Notes under the pieces: generated by a model
Told to the model about the DNA's origin: nothing
Database searches by the model: none
The model's input: only the letters and a program-made list of their open reading frames with translations
Translations under genes and position numbers: made by a program
Shown here: piece by piece, positions 32,118 through 39,920 of the stretch
Layout of the letters: every line of letters starts with the position of its first letter
Position numbering within the stretch: the stretch's first letter is position 1
From: Desulfosporosinus acidiphilus SJ4
GTDB taxonomy: Bacteria; Bacillota; Desulfitobacteriia; Desulfitobacteriales; Desulfitobacteriaceae
DNA: 64,000 nucleotides
Assembly: GCF_000255115.2 (NCBI RefSeq)
Contig: NC_018068.1
Location: 4,373,977 to 4,437,976, forward strand
Direction of reading: 5' to 3'

Positions 32118-32442
32118 TTTATCTAACCACCTCAATCCTTAAAGCAAATAGAAAATCATCTCAATTTCATAACTTTGTGTTTAGAAAAACAAACTAAAAA
32201 ATTGCACATATTATATTTACCTGGTCATCAAAATAGCTATTCTCCATCACTTCCCATTTTTCCTATCACTTTCCTATAACTGTTTAATATTTTTCATTGT
32301 GGTATATTATATGACGGCATCAGCTTCCTAACGTTAGTCCAATCACCGGGGAGGCTTCCCTTGCTACGTTACACTTACGTAACGAATGGATCATTTCGTA
32401 CGTTTTGGCACCTCCTCGTTAATACTACTTCGGCGGGAACAC
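32118..32442. other. Intergenic region comM / RAYT
   Basis: AT-rich at first, with presumed comM promoter. Near 32370-32392 CGTTAC and GTAACG form a hairpin; at about 32427-32440 TACTACTTCGGCGGGAAC resembles the reverse complement of the REP-like end. No gene is seen. Confidence 0.35.
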
Positions 32443-32472
32443 AAAAAAACCCTCGTTGTCAACGAAGAGCTC
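32443..32472 (-). terminator. Terminator of the RAYT gene
   Basis: On the minus strand CTCTTCGTT pairs with AACGAGGG and a run of seven T follows, right after the stop codon. Confidence 0.7.
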
Positions 32473-32475
32473 ATA

Positions 32476-33042
32476 TTATTTCAATAGACCTATGACATCC
32501 TGAATAACCCCGTCTTCGACAAATCTTTGATACCTGATCCTCTTAGGTTCTATAAAATAACCTAACAGTTTCTGTGTATCTACCAAGATATCTTCTAACT
32601 CTTCCTGAGAATAGGATTGATAACTACTCCATTTATACTCATTAGGTCTTAGCACCATCTCAGCTTTAACTGGATTAAGATGAATATATCGGCTAACTTC
32701 AAGAAAATAAGGATCGTTATCAACTAATTCCCAGCGAAAACGTCCTTGAAAAAGATGCCCGACAAAATGGTACTTCTGATTAAAGTAAACAGCATAGTCC
32801 TTATTTATGCGGTACATAACCTTAGATATATCAACGGTTGTTGTCTCAATAAGCAAATGAACATGGTTATCCATTAAGCAATAAGTGTGAAGTACGTAAG
32901 GAGTAATTGACCTTAACCGTTTCAAAACTATAAGATAAAATTCGCGATCCTCATCATCTCGAAAGATGTTCTGCTGATGATTGCCCCGACATGTAATATG
33001 ATATATATCTCCAGGGACCCAGCACCTCTTTTTCCTTGGCAT
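32476..33042 (-). CDS. REP-associated tyrosine transposase (RAYT, Y1 family)
   Basis: 188 residues. PGDIYHITCRGNHQQNIFRDDEDRE at the N-terminus, the HUH motif in MDNHVHLLIET and the catalytic Tyr region SKVMYRINKDYAVYFN, then HLFQGRFRW and the RYIHLNPVKA block are typical for RAYT/TnpA-REP. These single-strand nucleases act on REP palindromes. Five or more REP-like elements lie within 7 kb to the right, and two fragments of this gene are among them. The promoter shows a diverged copy of the palindromic operator of the MNT modules. Confidence 0.92.
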   Translation of the reverse strand: MPRKKRCWVPGDIYHITCRGNHQQNIFRDDEDREFYLIVLKRLRSITPYVLHTYCLMDNHVHLLIETTTVDISKVMYRINKDYAVYFNQKYHFVGHLFQGRFRWELVDNDPYFLEVSRYIHLNPVKAEMVLRPNEYKWSSYQSYSQEELEDILVDTQKLLGYFIEPKRIRYQRFVEDGVIQDVIGLLK

Positions 33043-33176
33043 TTCCTCACCCCAACTCTATTACACTATAATGCCCATAGCAAAGAACTTGGCAGAATGG
33101 GAATTCAAGTCAAAATTAACAAATTCCTTAAATTATTTCTATTTCATTGTGAAACAACCTTATTCGTAACTCTCAC

Positions 33177-33202
33177 CCATATTATACCATTATTATGGTT
33201 GT
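33177..33202 (-). promoter_or_regulatory. Palindromic promoter-operator, diverged copy 3
   Basis: CCATATTATACCATTATTATGGTTGT differs from copies 1 and 2 in few bases and keeps the extended -10 (TGGTATAAT, minus strand). It lies 135 bases before the RAYT start. Confidence 0.5.
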
Positions 33203-33323
33203 ATAAGAAACCCGTTCTTTTTAGATGAGATCAGGTAGTATTGAACTAATTACCAAAAGTCTATAACCTATCGTCTTTTCATTGGTACTCAGTTACTTAT
33301 AGCTCCACAGTTGCAATAAAATA

Positions 33324-33397
33324 TGTCGAACTTTCGAAGAAAAGAAAGGTTCCGGGAACCTGCCCGGGAGACCACCGGGAGCCGTTCCGGCGAGTAC
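33324..33397 (+). repeat. REP-like palindromic element 1
   Basis: The unit starts TGTCGAA, continues GAAAAGAAAGGTTCCGGGAACC, and ends GGGAGCCGTTCCGGCGAGTAC. Inner palindromes are GGTTCC/GGAACC and CCGG.../...CCGG arms. This copy lacks the AACGGTG piece (GCCCGGGAGACCACCGGGAG). The rest of the gap to the hypothetical gene shows nothing else. Confidence 0.8.
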
Positions 33398-33444
33398 TAA
33401 AATGGCCGAACCGTTAACCATTCTGGAGAGTACTATTACAACCG

Positions 33445-33717
33445 TTAGTTAGCTCCCAAGGTTTCTATCAACTCAAACTCTCCATTAGTCAATTGGTATG
33501 TATCCATGCCTATGCATAATTTCCATATACCGCTTTCAAACTCCAAGAAATACGTTGGCATGATCCGTTTATAAATAAAGCTGACATTGTCTAGCCCAAT
33601 TCTTGAGCATGTTTCAATTAATTCCAAAGCATACTTCTTTATTTCTTCACTTAACTCTCCATTGTATTTATAAAGCCTTTCAAGTCTTGCTCTTTCAATG
33701 AACTTATTGTAATCCAT
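33445..33717 (-). CDS. Hypothetical protein, 90 residues
   Basis: A soluble mixed helix/strand protein (FIERARLERLYKYNGELSEEIKKYALELIETC, then strands FIYKRIMPTYFLEFESGIWKLC). Codon use looks genuine. It lies between two REP-like elements. No family is recognised. Confidence 0.55.
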   Translation of the reverse strand: MDYNKFIERARLERLYKYNGELSEEIKKYALELIETCSRIGLDNVSFIYKRIMPTYFLEFESGIWKLCIGMDTYQLTNGEFELIETLGAN

Positions 33718-33754
33718 CTGTCACTCACCCTTACACTGAATTGACCGAACATAA

Positions 33755-33831
33755 TGTCGAATTTTTGAAGAAAAGAAAGGTTCCGGGAACCTACCCGGAA
33801 CGGAGACCACTGGGAGCCGTTCCAGCGAGTA
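33755..33831 (+). repeat. REP-like palindromic element 2
   Basis: TGTCGAA ... GAAAAGAAAGGTTCCGGGAACCTACCCGGAACGGAGACCACTGGGAGCCGTTCCAGCGAGTA (positions 33755-33831). Arms CCGGAACGG and CCGTTCCAG pair with one mismatch. Confidence 0.8.
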
Positions 33832-33902
33832 TTAATGTCAGATTTTACGTGAATTAATTTCCATCATCCTGTATAATGAGTCTATAAAGGTGGGTGATAT
33901 TC

Positions 33903-34193
33903 ATGAAATACATTACAACAAATCAGCTTCTCGAAAAATTTAGGCACAAAGAAATATTAGGAATATCAGACCTTGTTCAAGTCATTAAAGATGAATTTAA
34001 TGTAAACGTTTGGATCGAAGAGGAAAACGAAGATAGCATAGATATCGAATCCTTAGCTGATGATACTAATTTAATTCACCAGATAGAACACAGCCGTGAT
34101 GATCGGAAATCCGGAAGAGTATATGATCATCAAGCAGGGCTAGAGTATTTGCGCGAAAGAATCAAGGAGTTTGAGCGTGGACAAAATGTTTAA
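33903..34193 (+). CDS. Probable antitoxin of a RelE/ParE-type pair
   Basis: 96 residues, acidic (VWIEEENEDSIDIESLADDTNLIHQIEHSRDDRKSGRVYD) with a helical, basic-acidic C-terminus (LEYLRERIKEFERG). ATG 33903 has AAAGGTGG upstream and TATAAT at 33872. It ends in ATGTTTAA, overlapping the original start of the downstream toxin gene, a typical antitoxin-toxin coupling. The family is not certain. Confidence 0.6.
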   Translation: MKYITTNQLLEKFRHKEILGISDLVQVIKDEFNVNVWIEEENEDSIDIESLADDTNLIHQIEHSRDDRKSGRVYDHQAGLEYLRERIKEFERGQNV

Positions 34194-34470
34194 AGTATAC
34201 TGATCACAGACCGGTTTAGATGAACTTGCAAACATGTTGTCTTATCCTCCCGAAGTTAAGGAGCGCATTTTTAATGATTCATTCACTCGGTTATCTCATT
34301 TACCAACTCTTACTGCGAAGCAAATACCTTACGGAAAATTAGAAGGTTATTGGGCAAGACTTGGACTCTATCAAGTGATTTTAATTCTTGATGTGGATGA
34401 ACAGAATTCAATCGTTTGGATTGATGGCATTAAACATAAGCGTCAAAATATATACTGGAAGAAAAACTAA
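34186..34470 (+). pseudogene. RelE/ParE-like toxin broken by an early TGA
   Basis: From ATG 34186 the frame reads MFKVY, then TGA at 34201-34203, then SQTGLDELANMLSYPPEVKERIFNDSF and on to KHKRQNIYW, the usual RelE-type ending. One in-frame stop at codon 6 disrupts an otherwise clean toxin. A shorter product from ATG 34234 would lack the first strand and probably be inactive. Confidence 0.75.
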
Positions 34471-34480
34471 GTATGCAATT

Positions 34481-34507
34481 ACCTCCTTTCATCAGGAGGT
34501 TTTATTA
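34481..34507 (+). terminator. Terminator of the broken toxin-antitoxin pair
   Basis: ACCTCCT and AGGAGGT pair around a six-base loop, followed by TTTTATT. Confidence 0.7.
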
Positions 34508-34624
34508 TCCCTTTATGATACTTAATGGCCTAGTGTAACATTTGATTGTCAGAATTACGTGATGGTCAGACTCGGGGAAGGACTAACGAACGAGAGACTC
34601 TTAAGGACAGTAGTAGCATCGAAT

Positions 34625-34701
34625 TGTCGAAATATCCAAGATAACAGAAGTTCCTGGAACCTTTCCGGAACGGGGATCACCGGGAGCCGTTCCGGCGAGT
34701 A
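34625..34701 (+). repeat. REP-like palindromic element 3
   Basis: TGTCGAA ... GTTCCTGGAACCTTTCCGGAACGGGGATCACCGGGAGCCGTTCCGGCGAGTA (positions 34625-34701). It cuts into the minus-strand gene fragment to its right and supplies that fragment's last codons. Confidence 0.8.
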
Positions 34702-34892
34702 TTGGCATTATTGTTCTTGGCATTATCCTTTACCGTCGGACCACTTTCCGCCCCAGAACCACTGCCAGCTTCTTCAGTATTAAAGGAAGTAAAATAATCC
34801 GCCCCAAACTGATTGGTGAGTTGTTTCTTAACCTGTTGGTTGGGCGCAAAATACTGTTGATAACCCCAGAGGGCACCAATCGCTATGAGCAT
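34677..34892 (-). pseudogene. Gene fragment between IS1182-like element and REP
   Basis: A 71-residue frame: hydrophobic start (LIAIGALWGYQQYF), then APNQQVKKQLTNQFGADYFTSFNTEEAGSGSGAESG. It resembles the N-terminus of a membrane-anchored extracytoplasmic protein. The last residues (TRRNGSR) come from the REP-like element; the first codons touch the left end of the IS. It is therefore a piece cut on both sides. Confidence 0.55.
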
Positions 34893-34916
34893 TAGCAGAC
34901 AACATATAAATGAGTC

Positions 34917-36469
34917 AATTTCATAATGTTTAATTGTTAAAGCTCAGGCCTTCAGAATTTCGTTAGTAACATTTTTTGAAGATTTATGCTGCAGCTATAC
35001 GTTTGAACTTGTTCAATCGGTCTACGGCTAATTTGCAGAGGGTATAGGTCAGATAGAAAACTCGAAGTCGACTTTGGCTACGTTTCCTCGATGTCGAATG
35101 TTGTTTAACTGAAAGTACTCTTTGAGATAAGCATTAACACGTTCTACTGCTGTTCTCTGTTTATAGAGTTCAAAGTAGCGCCCACTTCCTCTGGCTGGAA
35201 CGGTGTATTTTCTGGGGTCTGAGGAAACCTTAACCTTGAATACCTTTTGACACTGGTTGTTTTCTTTCAGAGGACACTCTTTGCACTCCTTGGGTTGAGT
35301 ATATTTCAACGTGTCGTATCGGGAATCATAGCTATCATATCGGTAGGAATGACCTTCTTGACACTTAGGGCAAAAGTATTTGTCCTTGTCTTCGGGTAGT
35401 TGTTCATTGCGTGGATTGTAATCAATCAGGGCCCTTGACCCCATGGCTTTTGCTTGTTGGTAAATTGAGCTGTAATCGTAACCAGCATCCAAAAGCGAAT
35501 AGGAAGGCTTCAGCTGGGGGTGAAGTTCATGAAGAGCCTTGAGTAGAGGAATCGCCATTTTGCCATCATTGACATTTCCCGAAGAAAGTAAGGACTTTAA
35601 AATGTATTGGCTTTTACAGTCCACGAGAAGATGACCTTTGAACCCGAACCAAAAGACGTTTTTGCCCTCGGAGTTTTTCTTAATTCCCCAGTGAGGATCT
35701 TGCGGGATTTGCTGTTCGATCGTCTTGAAATCAAGAGGAAGTTGAGCTTCAATTTTCTTCTCAAAGAGGGGTCGATTCTCTTCCAGTTCCTGTTGTTCTT
35801 TGAGCCATTTCTCCCGTTCCGATTTGGGTTTTCGTCCGCGTTTTTTGGAGGTTTGCTTGACAGGAATCTCTTCGTCTTTCTTTTTCTCAGGTTTACGGTC
35901 TCTCGCTTCAATATGAGTAGCATCGATGGCTATAACATCCCCATCGATGAAGCCTTCTTGAAACGCCTGAGAGACTAGTTCATTTTGAATTTTTTCCAAA
36001 GCAGAAGAACCCTTGATTTTTTGAATCATTCGAGTATAAGAGGACTCGCTAGGAACTGCATCAGCCATCGTAAAGCCGCAGTCGAAACGGAATTCCAAGC
36101 TGTTTTTTAATCGTTTTCGTAAATCTTTGATCGTAGGAATTCGTTCGATCACTCGAATGAATAAAGAATAGATCATGGCTGAATAGTTAAGCGTGGTTGG
36201 AGCTCCCAAAAATGCCCTTTTTTGAAACCACTCTCAACAAAGGAGTAATATTCAGCGGTTCCAATAGAAGCGGATACGATTCTTTCGGTGACATTTCTAA
36301 GATTTCTTCCAAGGAAAATAGACGTTCTTGGCGAATACTAAACATTGGGAGTTCTCCTTTCAACCTCTCGGTGTTTGTTTGGTCACTTACACTTTCGAGA
36401 TTTTGGGGAGGTACTCCTTTTTTACGGGTAAAAAGCCCGCTTATATCAAGGGGTATGAATTATGAAACT
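34917..36469 (-). mobile_element. IS1182-like insertion sequence, decayed
   Basis: The matching ends are ATTTCATAAT-type sequences at 34918-34927 and, inverted, at 36459-36468. About 1.55 kb with one transposase gene on the minus strand that carries two frameshifts. Direct target repeats were not found by eye. Confidence 0.7.
34984..36345 (-). pseudogene. IS1182-family DDE transposase with two frameshifts
   Basis: The original start is ATG 36345 (MFSIRQERLFSLEEIL) behind GAAAGGAG. A one-base shift near 36205-36225, at a poly-T run, moves it into the main frame (GAPTTLNYSAMIYSLF ... DGDVIAIDATHIEAR ... FWFGFKGHLLVDCKSQ ... LLDAGYDYSS ... RTAVERVNAYLKEYF). A second one-base loss near 35050 separates the last part (YLTYTLCKLAVDRLNKFKR). 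Catalytic Asp (IDATH), Asp (LDAGYD) and Glu (AVERVN) regions are present, but no full protein can be made. Confidence 0.85.
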
Positions 36470-36686
36470 AACTCAAATGTTAATAATTTCTTTTTTATTT
36501 TCATAAGCAACCTCCGCCAGGTTTCATCCTAAGATATTATTACGATCAAGAAGATTTTATTCAGAATAGGTTCAGGCGAGTAATTTTTCGGATATTAAAC
36601 ATTCACCATTTACAAATTTCGGCAGATTAATAATATTAACTAATGGTATAGTTTATAACAGAGAATATTTCGGAAGGAAGACATTG

Positions 36687-37298
36687 ATGCTAAACGATGT
36701 ATTACTTATCATTTTAATTGTAATAATTCTAGTCATGATAATAGTTTTAATATCTATTACTTTTGTACAACCCAAAATAGTTTCTTATCTAAAAGAGCGG
36801 AACTATGAAATAGCATACAGAAATAGTATTAAATTGATAAATCAACAAGAATGGTCCGAAGCCGCGGAGATTTTGGATAATTTAGCTCATAGCAGTCCAA
36901 AGGGTTATAAAAACTCGTTTATATTATGGTGTTATGCTTATGCCAAAGATATTAAAACCAAAAATCCTCACTCAACAATTACACTAAATTTTCTGCCCTC
37001 TGATTATAACGGTGAATTTGTTGAGGATATTAAAGTTTACGCAACCAAATTGGAGCGAGAAAAGGTAGAACTGCAAAAGGAAAATTTAGCTCATCTAACA
37101 ACTAGCTTTCCCGAACCCCCTTCAGAACCTAAAATCGGAATGACATCTGATCAAGTGCTGGAATCCTCATGGGGAAAACCAACAAAGGTAAACCAAACTA
37201 CTACCGCTTATAGTGTAAGAGAGAAATGGATTTATGACTCTGGCAGAACTGTTTATTTAAGCAATGGCAAAGTAATAGTTATTCAAGATGAATTTTAA
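36687..37298 (+). CDS. Membrane-anchored protein with BamE/SmpA-like C-terminus
   Basis: 203 residues. One N-terminal span (VLLIILIVIILVMIIVLISI) is followed by a TPR-like helical part (AYRNSIKLINQQEWSEAAEILDNLAH) and, after a Pro-rich linker, IGMTSDQVLESSWGKPTKVNQTTT ... WIYDSGRTVYLSNGKVIVIQ, which resembles the SmpA/OmlA fold. ATG 36687 follows GGAAGGAAG. The function is unknown. AT-rich codon use sets it apart from the housekeeping genes. Confidence 0.65.
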   Translation: MLNDVLLIILIVIILVMIIVLISITFVQPKIVSYLKERNYEIAYRNSIKLINQQEWSEAAEILDNLAHSSPKGYKNSFILWCYAYAKDIKTKNPHSTITLNFLPSDYNGEFVEDIKVYATKLEREKVELQKENLAHLTTSFPEPPSEPKIGMTSDQVLESSWGKPTKVNQTTTAYSVREKWIYDSGRTVYLSNGKVIVIQDEF

Positions 37299-37344
37299 AT
37301 GAAGACAATTCCTTATTGTTACTGAAGCTGTTTTATATCCGAAA

Positions 37345-37546
37345 TTGTCTCAATAAGCAAATGAACATGGTTATCCATCAAGCAATAAGTATGAAGTACG
37401 TAGGGAGTAATAGACCTAAACCGCTTCAAAACAATAAGATAAAATTCACGATCCTCATCATCTCGAAAGATGTTCTGCCGATGATTGCCCCGACATGTAA
37501 TATGATATATATCTCCAGGGACCTAGCATCTCTTTTTCCTTGGCAT
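37345..37546 (-). pseudogene. Fragment of the RAYT gene (N-terminal third)
   Basis: It repeats bases 32844-33045 of the intact RAYT gene with a few changes, from the start codon to the HUH region; similarity extends about 60 bases upstream of the start. The edge at ATTGTCTCAATAAGCAA is the same as in the 39832 fragment. Confidence 0.8.
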
Positions 37547-37790
37547 TTCCTCACCCCAACTCTATTACACTATATGCCCATAGCAAAAAACTCGGTGGAA
37601 TGGGAATTCAAAGTCGTTTTTTAATATTCTCTTCAGATTAACAAGTTTCATAAATTTATATTGTGAAACATATAAATTGTTAATCTTTCATTATATATGT
37701 GGGGTCATTATTGTTGCATAAGTTATGAATCCGCTTTGCCAATAGCTTTATTTAAAATTGGCTAATTCCTATATTTACTTATATGGTGTA

Positions 37791-37892
37791 TACGAAAGAA
37801 AAGGAAGGTTCCGGGGAGTATAATACTTAGCCCCAACTAACTTGAATTGACCTAAAAAGTAACGTCTAATAATGGTAAGTATTTCGTCGTAA
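37791..37892 (+). repeat. Degenerate REP plus linked repeat
   Basis: ACGAAAGAAAAGGAAGGTTCCGG joins GAGTATA directly, so the centre of the REP is missing. The following 37829-37892 is similar to 29269-29335. Confidence 0.5.
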
Positions 37893-37962
37893 TATAAACT
37901 GGGATGGGCTAACATCCCGGCATTATTCTAGTGACCTAACTTATTACTCTTTTCTAAAATAT

Positions 37963-38040
37963 TGTCGAAACTTATAGGAAAAGAAAGGTTCCCGGAACCT
38001 GCCCGGAACGGTGACCACCGGGAGCCGTTCCGGCGAGTAC
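37963..38040 (+). repeat. REP-like palindromic element 4
   Basis: The fullest copy: TGTCGAAAC, GAAAAGAAAGGTTCCC, GGAACCTGCCCGGAACGG, TGACCACCGGGAGCCG, TTCCGGCGAGTAC in order. It borders the truncated end of the IS66-like element. Confidence 0.85.
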
Positions 38041-38873
38041 TACATAATATACGGCTCTACATAAGACGAATTATGTGAAGCTTTACATAATTCATCCCCA
38101 TGCAGTACCTGCCGGGCGCAAAGCCTTCGATGCAGTTCACGATAGATGGGCTCCAGCCAGTCCTCGGTGCTTTTCAGTACCCAGTTGGACAAGGTTTGTC
38201 GCGAAAGCGTTATTCCCTGGCGCAAAAAGGCTTGTTCCTGCCGGTACAGCGGGGCTCCCATGACAAACTTTTGCGTGATGATGTGCGCCACCGCCTCCGG
38301 TGAGGCAAAGCTGCCTTTGATGACATTGTTTCTCTGTGGCGTTCTAATCACGGGGACGTTAGTTCCGGTTTTTTCGCAGGTTCGGCAGGCATAGGTATAA
38401 TAAATATCCTCCAGGATTACCGCGCTGGCCGGAATGATTTTTAGCCGTCGCTGTACGGTCTTACCGATGATTTGCAGTTCGTCGCTGCATACCGGGCAGT
38501 TTCGCTCTTCCTTCGGCAGAAAATGCTCGGTGGTTTCGACGGGCAGATCCTCTGGTAGCTTTTCCTTCGTTTCTCGGCGCTTCTTCCGAACGTGTTTTTT
38601 AACGTCGGTTAGCTCTGGTTCCGGCATGGCTTCGTCTGCGAAGACTTCCGCTTCATTGAATAGGTTCGGCTGCTCCCACTCGTCATATTTGCTTTGCTCA
38701 GACGAAGACCCAAAACGTTTTTGCCGGGTCAGGCGCAGTTGTTCCAGAAACCACTCTACCTGACGCGACAATTCAGCGTTTTGGGTCTTCAGTGAAAGAT
38801 ATTCATTGTATTCTGTGCGCGAAATCGTGACGATTTCGACGCTGTCTTTAACGGTTTCATTCGCGTTTTTCAT
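38040..38873 (-). pseudogene. IS66 TnpC transposase, C-terminal half missing
   Basis: About 277 residues against roughly 500 for complete TnpC. The N-terminal leucine-zipper part (EYNEYLSLKTQNAELSRQVEWFLEQLRLTRQKRFG), the zinc-finger-like CPVC ... CRTC and the start of the catalytic core (ASPEAVAHIITQKFVMGAPLYRQEQ) are present. After VLHGDE, which should continue to the first catalytic region, the frame runs into foreign palindromic DNA. ATG 38873 gives the usual N-terminus. Confidence 0.85.
38068..38093. repeat. 26-bp palindrome at the tnpC break
   Basis: GAATTATGTGAAGC and GCTTTACATAATTC pair with one mismatch. ACATAAT and CTACATAA motifs repeat to its left. This may be the trace of a further small mobile element inserted into tnpC. 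Confidence 0.55.
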
Positions 38874-38940
38874 ACTTGAATTATACCATATTTTTCCTCG
38901 AAAAACAATGAAAAAGTCGTATTTCAAAGGCTTTCCGGCG

Positions 38941-39294
38941 CTAAACAATACTCAAATCCTTCATCGGACGCAGGGCTTTGGGCTGGTCGATGGAGAGTCC
39001 TTCCATGAGCCAGCGGAACTGCTGCTCCGTGAGTACACGGACGTCTTCCGGGGTTCTCGGCCATTGGAAACGCCCGTTCTCCAACCGCTTATACAGAAGC
39101 ACGAACCCGTCTTCCTCCCAGTAGAGCGCTTTAATACGGTCGGTTCTCCGGCCGCAGAACAGAAACAGACTGTCCGAGAAGGGGTCAAGCTGAAAGCGTT
39201 GCTGAACCATAGCTGCCAGTCCGTCAATGCCCCGCCGTAGGTCTGTGTAGCCGCAGGCCAGATACACGTGCGCAGCGCGTGTGACATCTAACAC
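38941..39294 (-). CDS. tnpB: IS66 TnpB (Orf2)
   Basis: 117 residues, full length. YLACGYTDLRRGIDGLAAMVQQRFQLDPFSDSLFLFCGRRTDRIKALYWEEDGFVLLYKRLE is the IS66 Orf2 signature. It overlaps tnpA by seven bases; the product is an accessory factor of IS66 transposition. Confidence 0.92.
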   Translation of the reverse strand: MLDVTRAAHVYLACGYTDLRRGIDGLAAMVQQRFQLDPFSDSLFLFCGRRTDRIKALYWEEDGFVLLYKRLENGRFQWPRTPEDVRVLTEQQFRWLMEGLSIDQPKALRPMKDLSIV

Positions 39295-39650
39295 AGCGCC
39301 TTCACCGCTCTTAGGACAGCTTCCACGGTTTCTGAACTGACCCCGTTTTGAATTTCCAGTGTGACAGCATCGAGATGAAGGATGACGGCAGCCGTAGATG
39401 CAGGCGCGCTCTGAATCGGAGCCGACAACGGGTATTCGGCAAATACCGCTGTCTCATCCAGTATCATAACCGGCTGCCGCTTTGACCCTTCAAGAAGGTT
39501 TTGTGTCCCTGCGTCCCAAACAACACGCTGCCACCGATAAAAGGTCTGAGGACTAATATTGTGCTCGTTGCACCAAGTGCGAATTGTTTGTCCGCTGTTC
39601 CGACATTCATAGATAAGCTTGCGCCATTTCTCCACTTTTAGCTCTCTCAT
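39288..39650 (-). CDS. tnpA: IS66 TnpA (Orf1), HTH protein
   Basis: 120 residues. WRKLIYECRNSGQTIRTWCNEHNISPQTFYRWQRVVW is the helix-turn-helix of IS66 Orf1 proteins. It is the first gene of the element. Confidence 0.88.
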   Translation of the reverse strand: MRELKVEKWRKLIYECRNSGQTIRTWCNEHNISPQTFYRWQRVVWDAGTQNLLEGSKRQPVMILDETAVFAEYPLSAPIQSAPASTAAVILHLDAVTLEIQNGVSSETVEAVLRAVKALC

Positions 39651-39831
39651 GTTTTACCTTTTGCAGTTCCATTTTTCATCCTCTCCTGCGAGTAGTATTA
39701 AGAGCTACTGAGAGTTCTCGCGATATCTCAGGATACTCTCGCTACCATAGTTTCTCACAGAAAAAGCGTGTGAGCTATGTGTCGTTAGATTTGACGCTTA
39801 CAAGAGAACTGTCTATTTTAGTGTAACCTAT

Positions 39832-39910
39832 CCATTGTCTCAATAAGCAAGTGAACATGGTTATCCATTATGCCCGGAACGGGGACTACTGGGAGTCGTT
39901 CCGGCGAGTA
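39832..39910. repeat. RAYT fragment fused to partial REP
   Basis: Bases 39832-39870 repeat the RAYT gene from ATTGTCTCAATAAGCAA to TTATCCATTA; at 39871 the sequence switches to TGCCCGGAACGGGGACTACTGGGAG and ends TTCCGGCGAGTA, the right half of a REP. Confidence 0.75.
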
Positions 39911-39920
39911 AGGCTTTTGT

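Larger units (their letters stand above)
38040..39801 (-). mobile_element. IS66-like element, truncated
   Basis: The right end at 39801 reads GTAAGCGTCAAATCTAACG on the minus strand, the usual IS66 terminus. tnpA, tnpB and the first half of tnpC are present; the other half and the second terminus are missing, replaced by a palindromic stretch and REP 4. It cannot move by itself. Confidence 0.85.

Noticed and set aside
35597-35978. Frames on both strands inside the IS1182-like transposase
   Set aside because: The region is the Lys/Glu-rich insert of the transposase; alternative frames have no ribosome site or motifs.
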